A DNA stretch of 14,548 nt, taken from positions 1-14,548 of the forward strand of contig DEAF01000018.1 of assembly GCA_002346625.1 (NCBI GenBank). The letters are read 5' to 3'. Source of the DNA: Gemmatimonadales bacterium UBA2989 (GTDB taxonomy: Bacteria > Gemmatimonadota > Gemmatimonadetes > Longimicrobiales > Gaopeijiaceae). Numbering within the stretch: the first letter of the stretch is position 1; each line of letters begins with the position of its first letter. The notes beneath the pieces are model-generated. The model saw only the letters and a program-made list of their open reading frames with translations, ran no database searches and was not told where the DNA came from. Positions 1 to 8,173 of the stretch are shown in pieces. A program made the translations under genes and the position numbers.

Positions 1-33
1 GCTTAGTTAGCTCGAGATCGTTATGAAATAAAG

Positions 34-1302
34 ATGGTTAATGATATTTGCCAACGTTTGCTGACACTTATAACAGCAACCATGATCTCATGCGGATTTC
101 TGTCTGCCCAAGAGTCGGGCATCGTAGTTGGTAATGTTGTTGACCATTTAACTAGAGAACCTGTTGAAAACGCTCTCGTAGGTTTGGATGGATCTATACA
201 CGCTTCCTTCACTGACGCCGAAGGAGGATTTCGCTTTACAGAAGTATCTCCTGGAAATCATTTGCTGATTTTTGAGCACCTGTCATACGGTGACAAAAGC
301 CACATTATTGATGTCAGGGCTTATGAAACCCTATCCCTTGAGATAGTAATCTCTCCAACGGCCATATCACTTTCTCCTCTGCTAGTAAAATTATCCCCTG
401 AGGCCCTGTCTCGGCGTATAAGAGGAGCTTCGAGCAGTCTAGTAATGCGCCATGAAATAGAGGCTATGGAGAATCGTGCGGGGAATATAGGAGATGTACT
501 CAGGGCTTATGTACCTGGCATCACAGTATGGCCGATGAGCAGCCATATAGGTAATGGCATCTGTGTAGAATTTCGGCGTGCTACGTCCATGAGAGATCCA
601 ATTGGTTGTCAGATGCCGGTAGTTATAGTAGACGGAATAAGGATTCCTGACCCCGCACTCTATCTGGAGTCGATTCCCATAGGCGATGTTGAGAGTCTGG
701 AAGTTTTGCCTGTTTCTGAAGGTGGGACACGCTACGGGCTTGGGACGGGTTACGGCACCATACTTATCACTACAAGACGGCCTGAAAATATTATTGATAA
801 TAGGGCAGGTAATTTATCCCCTGTTTACGATTGGGGATCGAAAAATGAGACGCATCCGTCAGCACGTGCTTTTCTTGGGGCTGCTCTTGGTAACACGGTT
901 GGCCTCCTCCTGTCTTCCAAAATAGGGGGTAAGTGTTTCAACTGGTTTGATATGAGCCGAGAGATACGGGAATTAGATTGTGGAGGAGTGGGAAAAGCTT
1001 TTGCTCACATAGGTGGCATGGCTCTTCCTGCACTTGGAGCCGGCTTTGGCACTCATTTTCTTGGTGTCACTGATCTTTCTCGTGGCAGACCTATGATTGC
1101 TGCTGCTGCTGCTACTTCTGCTCTTAGTTTGGGACTTGGTGTGATGACAACTACTGGTAGTAGACGTGTGGGAAATTGGGAACGAAACAATAACAGTGAC
1201 AAATTAAACGTGCAGGAAGTTATCGGAGGGATACTGGTAGGGTTTGCAGCTCCCGCTATGGCTACATTGGCTGATTACCTGTTCCGTAGTTTACGAGACT
1301 AG
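34..1302 (+). CDS. Secreted CarboxypepD_reg plus TonB-plug domain protein without a beta-barrel
   Basis: A 422-residue protein with an N-terminal signal peptide (hydrophobic residues 8-25, likely cleavage after FLSA at about 25). Residues 29-105 resemble a carboxypeptidase-regulatory-like beta-sandwich (GIVVGNVVD, then TDAEGGFRFTEVSPG). Residues 138-249 resemble a TonB-dependent receptor plug (LRAYVPGI, VVIVDGIRI, IPIGDVESLEVL, GYGTILITTRR). A true receptor would continue into a 22-strand barrel of 500 or more residues. This one has about 170 residues containing four hydrophobic, glycine/alanine-rich stretches (about 278-296, 323-347, 354-371, 394-417) and then stops. It is therefore not a transporter by itself, and its role is unknown. 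The start is the first in-frame ATG after an upstream stop at bases 4-6; no clear Shine-Dalgarno is visible and only 33 upstream bases are present. It converges with the next gene, with 15 bases between stops. The gene and domain calls are firm; function is not. Confidence 0.8.
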   Translation: MVNDICQRLLTLITATMISCGFLSAQESGIVVGNVVDHLTREPVENALVGLDGSIHASFTDAEGGFRFTEVSPGNHLLIFEHLSYGDKSHIIDVRAYETLSLEIVISPTAISLSPLLVKLSPEALSRRIRGASSSLVMRHEIEAMENRAGNIGDVLRAYVPGITVWPMSSHIGNGICVEFRRATSMRDPIGCQMPVVIVDGIRIPDPALYLESIPIGDVESLEVLPVSEGGTRYGLGTGYGTILITTRRPENIIDNRAGNLSPVYDWGSKNETHPSARAFLGAALGNTVGLLLSSKIGGKCFNWFDMSREIRELDCGGVGKAFAHIGGMALPALGAGFGTHFLGVTDLSRGRPMIAAAAATSALSLGLGVMTTTGSRRVGNWERNNNSDKLNVQEVIGGILVGFAAPAMATLADYLFRSLRD

Positions 1303-1317
1303 GATTACCGGTAAAAT

Positions 1318-2043
1318 TTAGATTTTCCACCACCTAATAGGCCGTTCTGGTCCTTCGAAGCATACTGTTGCCACAAATTCGGCGTTTATTGTCACATCAG
1401 AGAAATGCCAGACAGACGGATCGTCTCCGGGCATGTCGGTGTTTATGATTCTTTCTGATCCATCATTCGTATAATCAATGGTGAATTTGTTAGATGGAAA
1501 ACTCAAGCCAGTGCCTAACGCTTTGAGGTATGCTTCTTTGCTAGTCCAAGCCCGATAGAAAGCTGTTATGCGTTCCGGCTCAGTTAGATTATGCAGAGCC
1601 ATGTTTTCTTCCAGAGAAAAGAAACGTTGTGCAAGGCCAGGCAAGTCTCTTCCAGGACGTAATCGCTCCAAGTCTATCCCTATACGAACGTCTTTTGTTA
1701 CTCCGACAATCCCAATTTTTTCTGAGTGAGACAGATTGAAATTAGTGTTGAATTTTGAGGGAAGGCTGGGTTTGCCGTGTTCTCCGTATTCAAAGTTAAG
1801 ATTTTCAGGATCAGTGTTTACGTAGCGAGATAAGATCCGTCTAAGTTTAACTCTAGCAGCTGCTTTTTGGTTTCTTTTGTCTTTTATGACGATGCGATGT
1901 GCTCGTTCAGATTCATCGCAACTAAGGAGATGCCAGTCTTCATCTAGGATTGTCAGATCCAACAACCACACATCGATGATATTTTCACTCGAAGGCATCC
2001 AACTCCAGGCTGGTTGCCATTCATTAGAAACTGGGAAATCCAT
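1318..2043 (-). CDS. Sfp-type 4'-phosphopantetheinyl transferase
   Basis: A 241-residue cytoplasmic enzyme predicted to move the phosphopantetheine arm of coenzyme A onto a serine of a carrier protein (ACP or PCP). The length fits the Sfp/Gsp class (about 220-250). Family motifs are all present in order: GEHGKP at 87-92, FNLSHS at 102-107, the Mg-binding GIDLE at 122-126 and WTSKEAYLKA at 166-175, which holds the catalytic Glu and Lys. It is last in a minus-strand series, 24 bases after the RidA-like gene, so probably cotranscribed with it. No polyketide, peptide synthetase or carrier-protein gene lies in the window, so its target could be either fatty-acid ACP or a secondary-metabolite carrier elsewhere. 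The ribosome binding site is weak. The family call is secure; the target is unknown. Confidence 0.93.
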   Translation of the reverse strand: MDFPVSNEWQPAWSWMPSSENIIDVWLLDLTILDEDWHLLSCDESERAHRIVIKDKRNQKAAARVKLRRILSRYVNTDPENLNFEYGEHGKPSLPSKFNTNFNLSHSEKIGIVGVTKDVRIGIDLERLRPGRDLPGLAQRFFSLEENMALHNLTEPERITAFYRAWTSKEAYLKALGTGLSFPSNKFTIDYTNDGSERIINTDMPGDDPSVWHFSDVTINAEFVATVCFEGPERPIRWWKI

Positions 2044-2067
2044 CTTTTTATGACAGAGACAGAAGGT

Positions 2068-2541
2068 CTAACGCTTAACAGCTGTTCCTAGCACCTCGAA
2101 CCTAGCTCCAAAAAGTAGTGTTCCTGAACCGACGTATGCCCGAACTGGAAATTCTTTATTAAAGTAGGTGCGATATACGCTATTGAAAGCATCATAGTCA
2201 GAAACATCGGAACTGAAGACCTGTACCGCCACTAAATCGTCCATGGTCATGCCGGCGTCTTCCAATAAATTCTGGATATTGTCCATGATGTTTTTGGCTT
2301 CTGCTTCGGGTGTGGCAGGAACCTTCCGGCCTGGGTCGAGTCCTAAGGTTCCAGAAATGTAGAGGGTGTTGCCTACCTGAACAGCGCTACTGAATGGTGA
2401 TACGTCTCCGTCAGCTGGAGAGCGCCCATTAACATAAGACCTATCCCGATCATCAGATCCTACTTTAATAACTTCTGCTTTTTCACAGCCTGCTGAAGCC
2501 AGTATTAAGAGAACGAGTACTTGGATTTTTCGTATGTCCAT
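2068..2541 (-). CDS. RidA-family imine deaminase, predicted lipoprotein
   Basis: A 157-residue RidA/YjgF/UK114-family protein. Characterised members form trimers and hydrolyse reactive enamines and imines to ketones plus ammonia. Residues 48-156 match the fold: VGNTLYISGTLGLDP (56-70), the helix EAEAKNIMDNIQNLLEDAG, VAVQVF, and the active-site region with Arg134 (FPVRAYV) and Glu149 (RFEVLGTA), the positions used for substrate carboxylate and water activation in active RidA. Unlike ordinary cytosolic RidA (about 125-130 residues), it has an N-terminal extension with a hydrophobic stretch (VLVLLILASAG) followed by Cys19, a plausible lipobox although the -3 residue is not the usual Leu. It is therefore likely anchored in the envelope. 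It lies 32 bases after an exported amine oxidase, whose imine product would be a natural substrate. That link is inference from context. Confidence 0.9.
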   Translation of the reverse strand: MDIRKIQVLVLLILASAGCEKAEVIKVGSDDRDRSYVNGRSPADGDVSPFSSAVQVGNTLYISGTLGLDPGRKVPATPEAEAKNIMDNIQNLLEDAGMTMDDLVAVQVFSSDVSDYDAFNSVYRTYFNKEFPVRAYVGSGTLLFGARFEVLGTAVKR

Positions 2542-2573
2542 GATGTATCCCTATAATGGATTGTGTGGTGTTT

Positions 2574-4136
2574 CTAACCTTGTTCTACCCTTTTATGAAT
2601 GCTTTCAACTGTTCTCCATGCTGATGCTACAGCACCCTCCAACCATGCAGGACGTTTACTAGCTCCCGCAGAACCTAAATATATTCTACCATCGGCTTTA
2701 CTGAGCTGTGCTAATGCTTCATCGTCTGGACGTCTGCTATATGCACCCTCACTGTACTTGATCTTATCCCACCAGACACAGTAAGCTGACTCGAATTCCT
2801 CTCTCATCTGTGGGTGGACCTTACTCGCTTGCTGGAGAACATGATCTATCCGTTCCTGTATGGGTCTATTTTCTAGATCAGCAATGGTGCCATCGGCATA
2901 GAAACCAAGGAGAATGCCTTTTTTGGTAAAATAGTCATTGGAAGGATAGGAAAATTCTCCAATCTGCAAGCTTCTTCCGAATATGTGACCTCCGAAGATC
3001 CCGTCATCCTCTTCCCAGAAGCGTCGCTTCATCTGCAATCCCATCTTAGCACTACTACTATGCTCGCTATTGGCTACTACAGTTGCCATTTCCGGAGACA
3101 GATTGATGTTTATTTTTTTTAAAATTGACATGGGGAGGCAACAGGCACAGTAGTCGGCTGTCTCTTCGTATTCTTGCCCAGTCTCCGTGTCTTTATAAAC
3201 CACACGAACAGCATCATCTGTCTGGGTTATCTTTTGTACTTCGGATCCTAAGATGATGCTGTCACCGATAGCTTCCGCAAAGGCGAAACAGATTTTTTGC
3301 ATTCCTCCAATTGGCTGGAAAACAGGGTCAGGCCCTCCTGTTACACGAACGAGTGAGCGAACGCTGTTTCCAAATCCGGATTGTAAGAGTGCTGCCAAGT
3401 CGTAACGTTCTTGAGAACCACGTATAGCAGGTGGTCTATACACGTAGTCGGCGGAATCTAGATAGCCGGAATTGACGAGGAACTCAATTAGGAGTTCATT
3501 GTCTTCTTCGGATAGAGGTGCGTCTATTTGGCCTTGATCTAGGGCTTTGGCAAGAAGTTCATTGGTGGATCCCCATAGGTCAGCTTTGATTTCTCGCAGG
3601 CGCACTTTCTTTTTAGCCAGCTGCCCTTTGCTTGGGTCTTCTTGATATAAATAGTTGGCATCGCTCGAATTTACAAACAACTCAAGTGAAATACCGAGCT
3701 CGGCACAATAATCTATGATTCCCTTATCGGCATTAGGAATTCTCCATGCTCCGGCGTTAAAGTATAAATCTTGATCGTACTTACACACTTGATGCTCACC
3801 CCCTCCGAGCTCTGTGTGTGAGTCGCCACCTCGTACGGTCCATGTTAGCCCGCCCACCTGATTGCGTGCTTCGAGAATCCGGCAATCATAACCTAGTTTC
3901 CCTAGTTCGTAGGCTATTATGAGTCCCGACAGTCCAGCACCAAGGATTATTACTTTGGTATCTGGGTGGGTTCCTTGTAATATCGGCTTTGGACCTGCTG
4001 GTTCACCCATAAGATCCCACGCGCTCATTGCACCCATCATCAAAGATGAAGTGCCGAGCATTCCAAATCCTTGGAGGACTTGGCGGCGCGTCATGGGAGA
4101 GAAGGACGCGATCCTATTTGGTTTATGATTCTTCAC
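2574..4136 (-). CDS. Tat-exported flavin-dependent amine/amino-acid oxidase
   Basis: A 520-residue FAD enzyme of the flavin monoamine oxidase/L-amino-acid oxidase family, expected to oxidise an amine to an imine with release of hydrogen peroxide or transfer to another acceptor. The N terminus has a twin-arginine signal (TRRQVLQGFG at 16-25, then a mild hydrophobic stretch to about 40). The Rossmann FAD site is VIILGAGLSGL (62-72), with the ribose-binding Glu in ILEAR (87-91) and the following GGLTWTVRGG. The C-terminal FAD region is GRIYLGSAGASKRPAWLEGAVASAW, given here only to locate it near residues 480-505, and AWLEGA replaces the common WMEGA. The start is GTG at 4136, supported by AGAGG (4143-4147) six bases upstream; the internal ATG at codon 15 lacks such a site. 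The next gene encodes a RidA-like protein. Substrate is not readable from sequence. Confidence 0.9.
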   Translation of the reverse strand: MKNHKPNRIASFSPMTRRQVLQGFGMLGTSSLMMGAMSAWDLMGEPAGPKPILQGTHPDTKVIILGAGLSGLIIAYELGKLGYDCRILEARNQVGGLTWTVRGGDSHTELGGGEHQVCKYDQDLYFNAGAWRIPNADKGIIDYCAELGISLELFVNSSDANYLYQEDPSKGQLAKKKVRLREIKADLWGSTNELLAKALDQGQIDAPLSEEDNELLIEFLVNSGYLDSADYVYRPPAIRGSQERYDLAALLQSGFGNSVRSLVRVTGGPDPVFQPIGGMQKICFAFAEAIGDSIILGSEVQKITQTDDAVRVVYKDTETGQEYEETADYCACCLPMSILKKININLSPEMATVVANSEHSSSAKMGLQMKRRFWEEDDGIFGGHIFGRSLQIGEFSYPSNDYFTKKGILLGFYADGTIADLENRPIQERIDHVLQQASKVHPQMREEFESAYCVWWDKIKYSEGAYSRRPDDEALAQLSKADGRIYLGSAGASKRPAWLEGAVASAWRTVESIHKRVEQG

Positions 4137-4142
4137 TGAATG

Positions 4143-4147
4143 CCTCT
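4143..4147 (-). promoter_or_regulatory. Ribosome binding site deciding the GTG start of the amine oxidase
   Basis: AGAGG on the minus strand, six bases before GTG at 4136. It supports the GTG start and therefore keeps 14 residues ahead of the twin-arginine motif. Confidence 0.6.
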
Positions 4148-4263
4148 GAATCCAATCTCATAAATCAATTATTAGTACAGGCTGAGCTACTAGTGGTTTT
4201 CGTTATATAAACATTCTAATAGGATATTATGAAGCTCTAGGGCTGGTGTATTTTATGATCTTT

Positions 4264-5664
4264 CTATGTTCGTGCGCCAGTGCCTCGTCTCACTAAAAAT
4301 ACAATCCCAAATGTGGCGGCTGATGCCAGGAGTCCAAGGAAGCTGGCATCAAGCCATGGCCATGAGTTTTCTAGCTCCATGATATTGACGATGATTAGGA
4401 CAGCAATACCTGCTCCGATAGCTGCTAGAGCTTCGGGTGTACCTGGACGCCGAGTATATAGACCCACTACTACTGGTATGAAAAGACATACTGCCATCAA
4501 GGAGTAGAAGATGGTAAGGGCGTCTATGATTGATGGAAGTACAAGAGCCAGGAGCACCGCAATCGTACCTCCTGCTAGTGCTGCAGATCTGGATACCATT
4601 AGGATTTTTTTGTCGCTGGCATCGGGGTTGATAAAACGTTTGTATAGATCCTTAGATAGTGATGTGGATAGCATAAATAGGATGGCATCAGCTGAGCTGA
4701 TCTCGGCGGAAAAAACTGCTGCTAATCCCAGACTTCCCAAAAGAGTTGGAAGTCCATTCCGTAGAACCAACATCAATGCGTGTTCGTGATCCATAAGATT
4801 CGGATCGTAAACTCTGCCAATCATCCCTAAGATGGGTGGTGCTATAGCGAAAACCAGAAGTGCTAAAGAGGCTGCTCCTAGGCCTAGGCGGATGGCTCGT
4901 TCATCGACTGCTCCATAAACCTTCTGGATGAGCCCCGGTGAAACTATAAAGTTTGGTCCAATGATTGCCAGATAGATCCATCCGGATCTTCCTCCATTCC
5001 AGAAGTCCAGGTAGTCGTGGGATTGGGGAATTTCAGATACCAGCCCACTCCATCCACCTACAGCTTGTAATGCCCATGGTAGAGCTATTGCAAAACCGAT
5101 TAGAATGAAAATGGCCTGGACCATATTTACCCATGCTGATGTAAGAAGGCCACCCGTTGTGAAATATGCCATTATAACCACTGCACCTATAAAAATTCCG
5201 GTCCATGTGGGTGCTCCTGTAACGAACTCTAGAATCTTTGACATAGCGATGAGTTGAGCGGCCAGGAGTGCAGGTGTACCTAGCCAGAGAAGGCCACTTA
5301 AAACCACGCGAACGGATTGGCCATATCGAAGCTCTAAGTAGTCTCCCATTGTATAGAGACCGTGTTCTGCGGCGATTCGCCATATTTTGGGGCCAATCCA
5401 GATAGCTAGGATTAACGTTCCTAACGCAGCTGATCCTACCCACCACCACCCCGCTAGTCCATCACGGTAACCTAGTCCTGCGGCTCCTACGGTACTGCCT
5501 GCACCTATATTTGCAGCTAATACAGTGGAGAATATGAGCCCCGCTCCTAATTTGCGGTTAGCTACAAAGAATTCCCCGCTGCTTTCTACCCGCCTTCCGA
5601 TCCATAACCCGAGTGCAATTAGTGAGGCTGAATAAACCAGTAGGACTAATAATTCAAAATTCAT
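4264..5664 (-). CDS. Sodium:solute symporter (SSS family)
   Basis: A 466-residue polytopic inner-membrane protein with about 12-13 hydrophobic segments and an almost immediate first membrane helix (LLVLLVYSASLIALGLWIG). The SSS-family signature is visible: SSGEFFVANRKLGAG (28-42), then the conserved unwound first core helix with AANIGAGSTVGAAGLGYRDG (50-69) and GLYTMGDYLELRYG. SSS proteins couple Na+ entry to uptake of sugars, amino acids, pantothenate, choline or similar solutes. The substrate cannot be assigned from this sequence. It lies 127 bases upstream of the amine oxidase on the same strand, so uptake of an amine or of its product is possible but unproven. The only Shine-Dalgarno-like sequence, GAGG, sits about 13 bases from the ATG, further than usual. 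Membership is firm, substrate unknown. Confidence 0.92.
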   Translation of the reverse strand: MNFELLVLLVYSASLIALGLWIGRRVESSGEFFVANRKLGAGLIFSTVLAANIGAGSTVGAAGLGYRDGLAGWWWVGSAALGTLILAIWIGPKIWRIAAEHGLYTMGDYLELRYGQSVRVVLSGLLWLGTPALLAAQLIAMSKILEFVTGAPTWTGIFIGAVVIMAYFTTGGLLTSAWVNMVQAIFILIGFAIALPWALQAVGGWSGLVSEIPQSHDYLDFWNGGRSGWIYLAIIGPNFIVSPGLIQKVYGAVDERAIRLGLGAASLALLVFAIAPPILGMIGRVYDPNLMDHEHALMLVLRNGLPTLLGSLGLAAVFSAEISSADAILFMLSTSLSKDLYKRFINPDASDKKILMVSRSAALAGGTIAVLLALVLPSIIDALTIFYSLMAVCLFIPVVVGLYTRRPGTPEALAAIGAGIAVLIIVNIMELENSWPWLDASFLGLLASAATFGIVFLVRRGTGART

Positions 5665-5764
5665 GGATTCGCAGAGTCCTCGATGGTCATAGGCTGAAAA
5701 CGGAAATTGGAATCAGGTGACTGTACAAATTTTATTCATAATTTGGAATTGAGGCTATGCTGCT

Positions 5765-6868
5765 TTACCTGTCGATGTTTATATCGGATACGGAAGGAAT
5801 TCCTTCAATACTGGTGGCTGCTAGTACTGCCCGTAAAATAGCTTCAACAGTCATATCCGCCGCTAATGTTCCAATAATGGATACATTGGCCTTTCCATCG
5901 AAGGTACCAGTGGCGAGAGAGAAAACTGTGTCTCCGTCTCCTGTGGTGTGTGCAGGATAGATTGCTCTTGCGATCCCGTCGTGAGCCATTTGTCCTACCT
6001 TAGTTACTTGTGCTTTGGTTAGTACAGCGTTTGTCGCAACGACTCCGATAGTGGTATTAGTTCCACTTTGGGGATCATTTGAAGGAAGACCTTCACGCAT
6101 CAGTATTCGGGCATCAGCAAGACCAAGTCCGTCTGCTGTACGGGTCCCTGCGATCACTGCACCGCTTGATGGATCAATGATATCTCCTACTGAGTTTACA
6201 GCCACAATAGCTCCTACAGTTAGTCCATTTGGCAGTGTAGTTGACGCTGTCCCGATTCCGCCCTTCATAGCAAACTGGAGACCCCTCGATTTGCCAACAG
6301 TAGCTCCTGATCCTGCCCCTACATTACCTTCTGCTGGTGTTTTTGTAGTTGCCCGGCTAGCAGCCTGGTATCCACAGTCAGCATCGGGATGAATATCTGG
6401 TTTGTCACCTATGGAAAGATCATAGAGTACGGCACCAGCTACTATGGGAACTGTAATTGATCCCATCCGGTACCCTATACCTTTTTCGTTTAGGTGGCTC
6501 ATAACTCCGTCACGTACTGATAGGCCGAACGCACTGCCTCCTGAAAGAACGATACCGTGCACTTTTTTTACAGAGTTGACGGGATCCAAGAGGTCCGTTT
6601 CAACCGTACCAGGAGCTCCTCCACGAACGTCTACTCCTCCGATCGCACCTTCTCCGGTCAGGATTACAGTGCATCCTGTGGGTCTATCACTCATAGTATG
6701 ATGCCCAACCGTAATCCCCTCAACTGCTGTAATGCCCCAGGTTTTATCTTGGGTTTGAGCTGTCAGCTGGGTTGTTGTCAATTCCGGAATAATCAAGCTG
6801 AATGGCATTAGATATAAAAGACCAGTACCGAGTAATCTGGCTAGGATTGTGCCTGCCGATCTCTTCAT
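5765..6868 (-). CDS. Secreted P1-family (DmpA/BapA-like) N-terminal nucleophile peptidase
   Basis: A 367-residue protein of the P1 peptidase family, whose known members (DmpA, beta-peptidyl aminopeptidases) cut themselves into two chains and expose an N-terminal Ser or Thr nucleophile to remove N-terminal residues from peptides. Family blocks are clear: GITAVEGITVGHHT, VRGGAPGT, VLSGGSAFGL, GNVGAGSGATVGK, GGIGTAS, and near residues 270-281 GTNTTIGVVATN, the likely autoprocessing site with a Thr nucleophile. GDGDTVFSLATG follows. A signal peptide is present (MKRSAG, then a hydrophobic core to about residue 28), so it acts outside the cytoplasm. ATG at 6868 was chosen because AAAGGAG (6874-6880) lies five bases upstream; an in-frame ATG at 6892 has no such site. 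It follows hisD by 45 bases and may be partly cotranscribed with it. Peptide substrate unknown. Confidence 0.92.
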   Translation of the reverse strand: MKRSAGTILARLLGTGLLYLMPFSLIIPELTTTQLTAQTQDKTWGITAVEGITVGHHTMSDRPTGCTVILTGEGAIGGVDVRGGAPGTVETDLLDPVNSVKKVHGIVLSGGSAFGLSVRDGVMSHLNEKGIGYRMGSITVPIVAGAVLYDLSIGDKPDIHPDADCGYQAASRATTKTPAEGNVGAGSGATVGKSRGLQFAMKGGIGTASTTLPNGLTVGAIVAVNSVGDIIDPSSGAVIAGTRTADGLGLADARILMREGLPSNDPQSGTNTTIGVVATNAVLTKAQVTKVGQMAHDGIARAIYPAHTTGDGDTVFSLATGTFDGKANVSIIGTLAADMTVEAILRAVLAATSIEGIPSVSDINIDR

Positions 6869-6873
6869 AATGT

Positions 6874-6880
6874 CTCCTTT
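6874..6880 (-). promoter_or_regulatory. Strong ribosome binding site of the P1 peptidase gene
   Basis: AAAGGAG on the minus strand, five bases before ATG 6868. It fixes the start at 6868 rather than 6892, which gives a normal signal peptide beginning MKRS. Confidence 0.8.
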
Positions 6881-6891
6881 GAGGACTAACA

Positions 6892-6920
6892 ATTATAGCC
6901 TATCGATATGGTCTTATCGA
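6892..6920 (-). promoter_or_regulatory. Candidate promoter for the P1 peptidase gene inside the hisD end
   Basis: On the minus strand a perfect TATAAT (6892-6897) is preceded by a 17-base spacer and TCGATA (6915-6920, four of six matches to TTGACA). It would start transcription near 6885, just ahead of the AAAGGAG site. The -35 and part of the spacer overlap the hisD stop codon and also form the arms of a 6-bp inverted repeat (6903-6908 with 6915-6920). Pattern-based only. Confidence 0.4.
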
Positions 6921-8173
6921 AGCTCTGCAGCTCGTGCATGGGCTTCTAGTCCCTCCTGTCTAGCTAACCATGCTGAATCCTCCACTAACTCGCGATATAG
7001 GATTGGTCCGTCCAGGTGTATCCAGGTCCGTACTCTTAGGAAATCCATAACTGAGAGCCCCCCTCGTGCTTTAGCGGTTCCAGATGTTGGGAGAACATGA
7101 TTAGGGCCGATCCCATAGTCACCAAAAACTTCAGCACTGTTTTCTCCAATGAAAAGAGCGCCGTAGTGTTTCAAATATGGCACCAGGTCACTTGCATCGG
7201 ATACAGATAACTGCAGATGTTCAGGTGCGATGGCATTGCTCACACGAGCGGCCTCGATGAGGTTAGGACATATTATGACACCTCCCTTTGACAGTGCTAA
7301 TCGTGCGGTATCTGCTGTAGAAAGGTTAACAAGTTGATTACGTAGCTCTGTTTCTACTGCTGGTATCAGGTCGGTGTCCATCGCAATCAGAATAGGCATT
7401 GCTTCGGGATCGTGCTCTGCTTGAGCTAGGAGATCAGCTGCTATCCAGGCTGGATTTGCAGATTTGTCCGCAATAACTACTAGCTCTGATGGGCCGGCCA
7501 GCATATCTATGGCTACTGTACCAGCAATCAACTTCTTTGCTGTAGTTACATAAATATTTCCTGGGCCAACAACTACGTCACTAGGTGGTACGGGTCCTAC
7601 CCCCCAAGCTAATCCTGCAATTGCATGTGCTCCTCCTACCGCCAAGAGTCCGTCTACATCGGCCACAGCTGCGGCTGCTAGGGTTATAGGGGTTGGTCGT
7701 GGGCTAGCAACCCAAACCGAATCCACTCCAGCTACGCGTGCTGTAACAGCGGTCATAAGCACTGATGATGGAAGTGGGTAACGACCCCCAGGTGCATAAC
7801 AGCCTGCTGAGTGTACCGGATCTATACGATGTCCCATAGTTCCATCAGGAATATCCATATCTAGGGGTGTTATGCTATTCCTCTGAGCTTGTGCAAACTC
7901 ACGGATTCTCCTCCCGATCCTCTCCAATCGCTCACGATCATCTGGATCCAGAGATTCTAGGTGTATTTTCAATTCATCACGTGTTATGTAAAGAGACTGT
8001 TCGGAGTTCAGCTCATTGAATCTGATTGCGTAATTACGGATTGCTTCTTCACCTAAGGCACGCACCTGCTCCAATATCAATTCCACTTCTTTCAGAATAT
8101 CAATGGAAATGACACTTGGTCTTTCCTTAGATAGATGGTTCAATTCTAGGATAGGGAGTATAGGGTTGCTCAT
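6914..8173 (-). CDS. hisD: Histidinol dehydrogenase
   Basis: A 419-residue zinc enzyme that performs the last two steps of histidine synthesis, oxidising L-histidinol through the aldehyde to L-histidine with two NAD+. The length is normal. Expected residues are present: the zinc ligands Gln251 and His254 (LLAQAEHDP), Asp352 (DYGIGPNHVLPT) and His412 near the C terminus (EAHARA), plus the catalytic Glu318-His319 pair (IAPEHLQL). The signature region around 223-254 (DMLAGPSELVVIAD) also fits. It begins with ATG overlapping the stop of the upstream fusion gene by four bases (ATGA), with a good GGGAGG site (8180-8185) six bases ahead. It is the last histidine gene of the operon. In fungi HisD activity is part of HIS4 together with HisI and HisE; here it remains a separate but overlapping gene. 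Confidence 0.97.
   Translation of the reverse strand: MSNPILPILELNHLSKERPSVISIDILKEVELILEQVRALGEEAIRNYAIRFNELNSEQSLYITRDELKIHLESLDPDDRERLERIGRRIREFAQAQRNSITPLDMDIPDGTMGHRIDPVHSAGCYAPGGRYPLPSSVLMTAVTARVAGVDSVWVASPRPTPITLAAAAVADVDGLLAVGGAHAIAGLAWGVGPVPPSDVVVGPGNIYVTTAKKLIAGTVAIDMLAGPSELVVIADKSANPAWIAADLLAQAEHDPEAMPILIAMDTDLIPAVETELRNQLVNLSTADTARLALSKGGVIICPNLIEAARVSNAIAPEHLQLSVSDASDLVPYLKHYGALFIGENSAEVFGDYGIGPNHVLPTSGTAKARGGLSVMDFLRVRTWIHLDGPILYRELVEDSAWLARQEGLEAHARAAELR

Noticed and set aside
1099..1113. Five GCT repeats as a microsatellite
   Set aside because: It encodes alanines in a hydrophobic stretch and preserves frame at any copy number, so there is no sign of a phase-variable switch.
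1305..1314. Perfect palindrome TTACCGGTAA between convergent genes as a terminator
   Set aside because: With a minimal loop only three base pairs remain, and no adequate U-tract follows. It is too short to call.
5033..5449. Minus-strand frame of 138 codons within the symporter gene
   Set aside because: It is another frame of the symporter, rich in Arg, Ser and Tyr, with no family features; the symporter frame has clear membrane segments and motifs.
5665..5764. Promoter or terminator between the peptidase and symporter genes
   Set aside because: Only an AT-rich six-bp inverted repeat (CAAATT/AATTTG) is visible, with no convincing -35/-10 pair or U-tract.
6869..6892. P1 peptidase start at ATG 6892
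   Set aside because: AAAGGAG sits inside this extension, five bases before ATG 6868, and the shorter form begins with a better signal peptide.
6903..6920. Six-bp hairpin at the hisD stop as the operon terminator
   Set aside because: The stem is AT-rich and is not followed by a T-run on the minus strand. It fits better as part of a promoter region or as chance.
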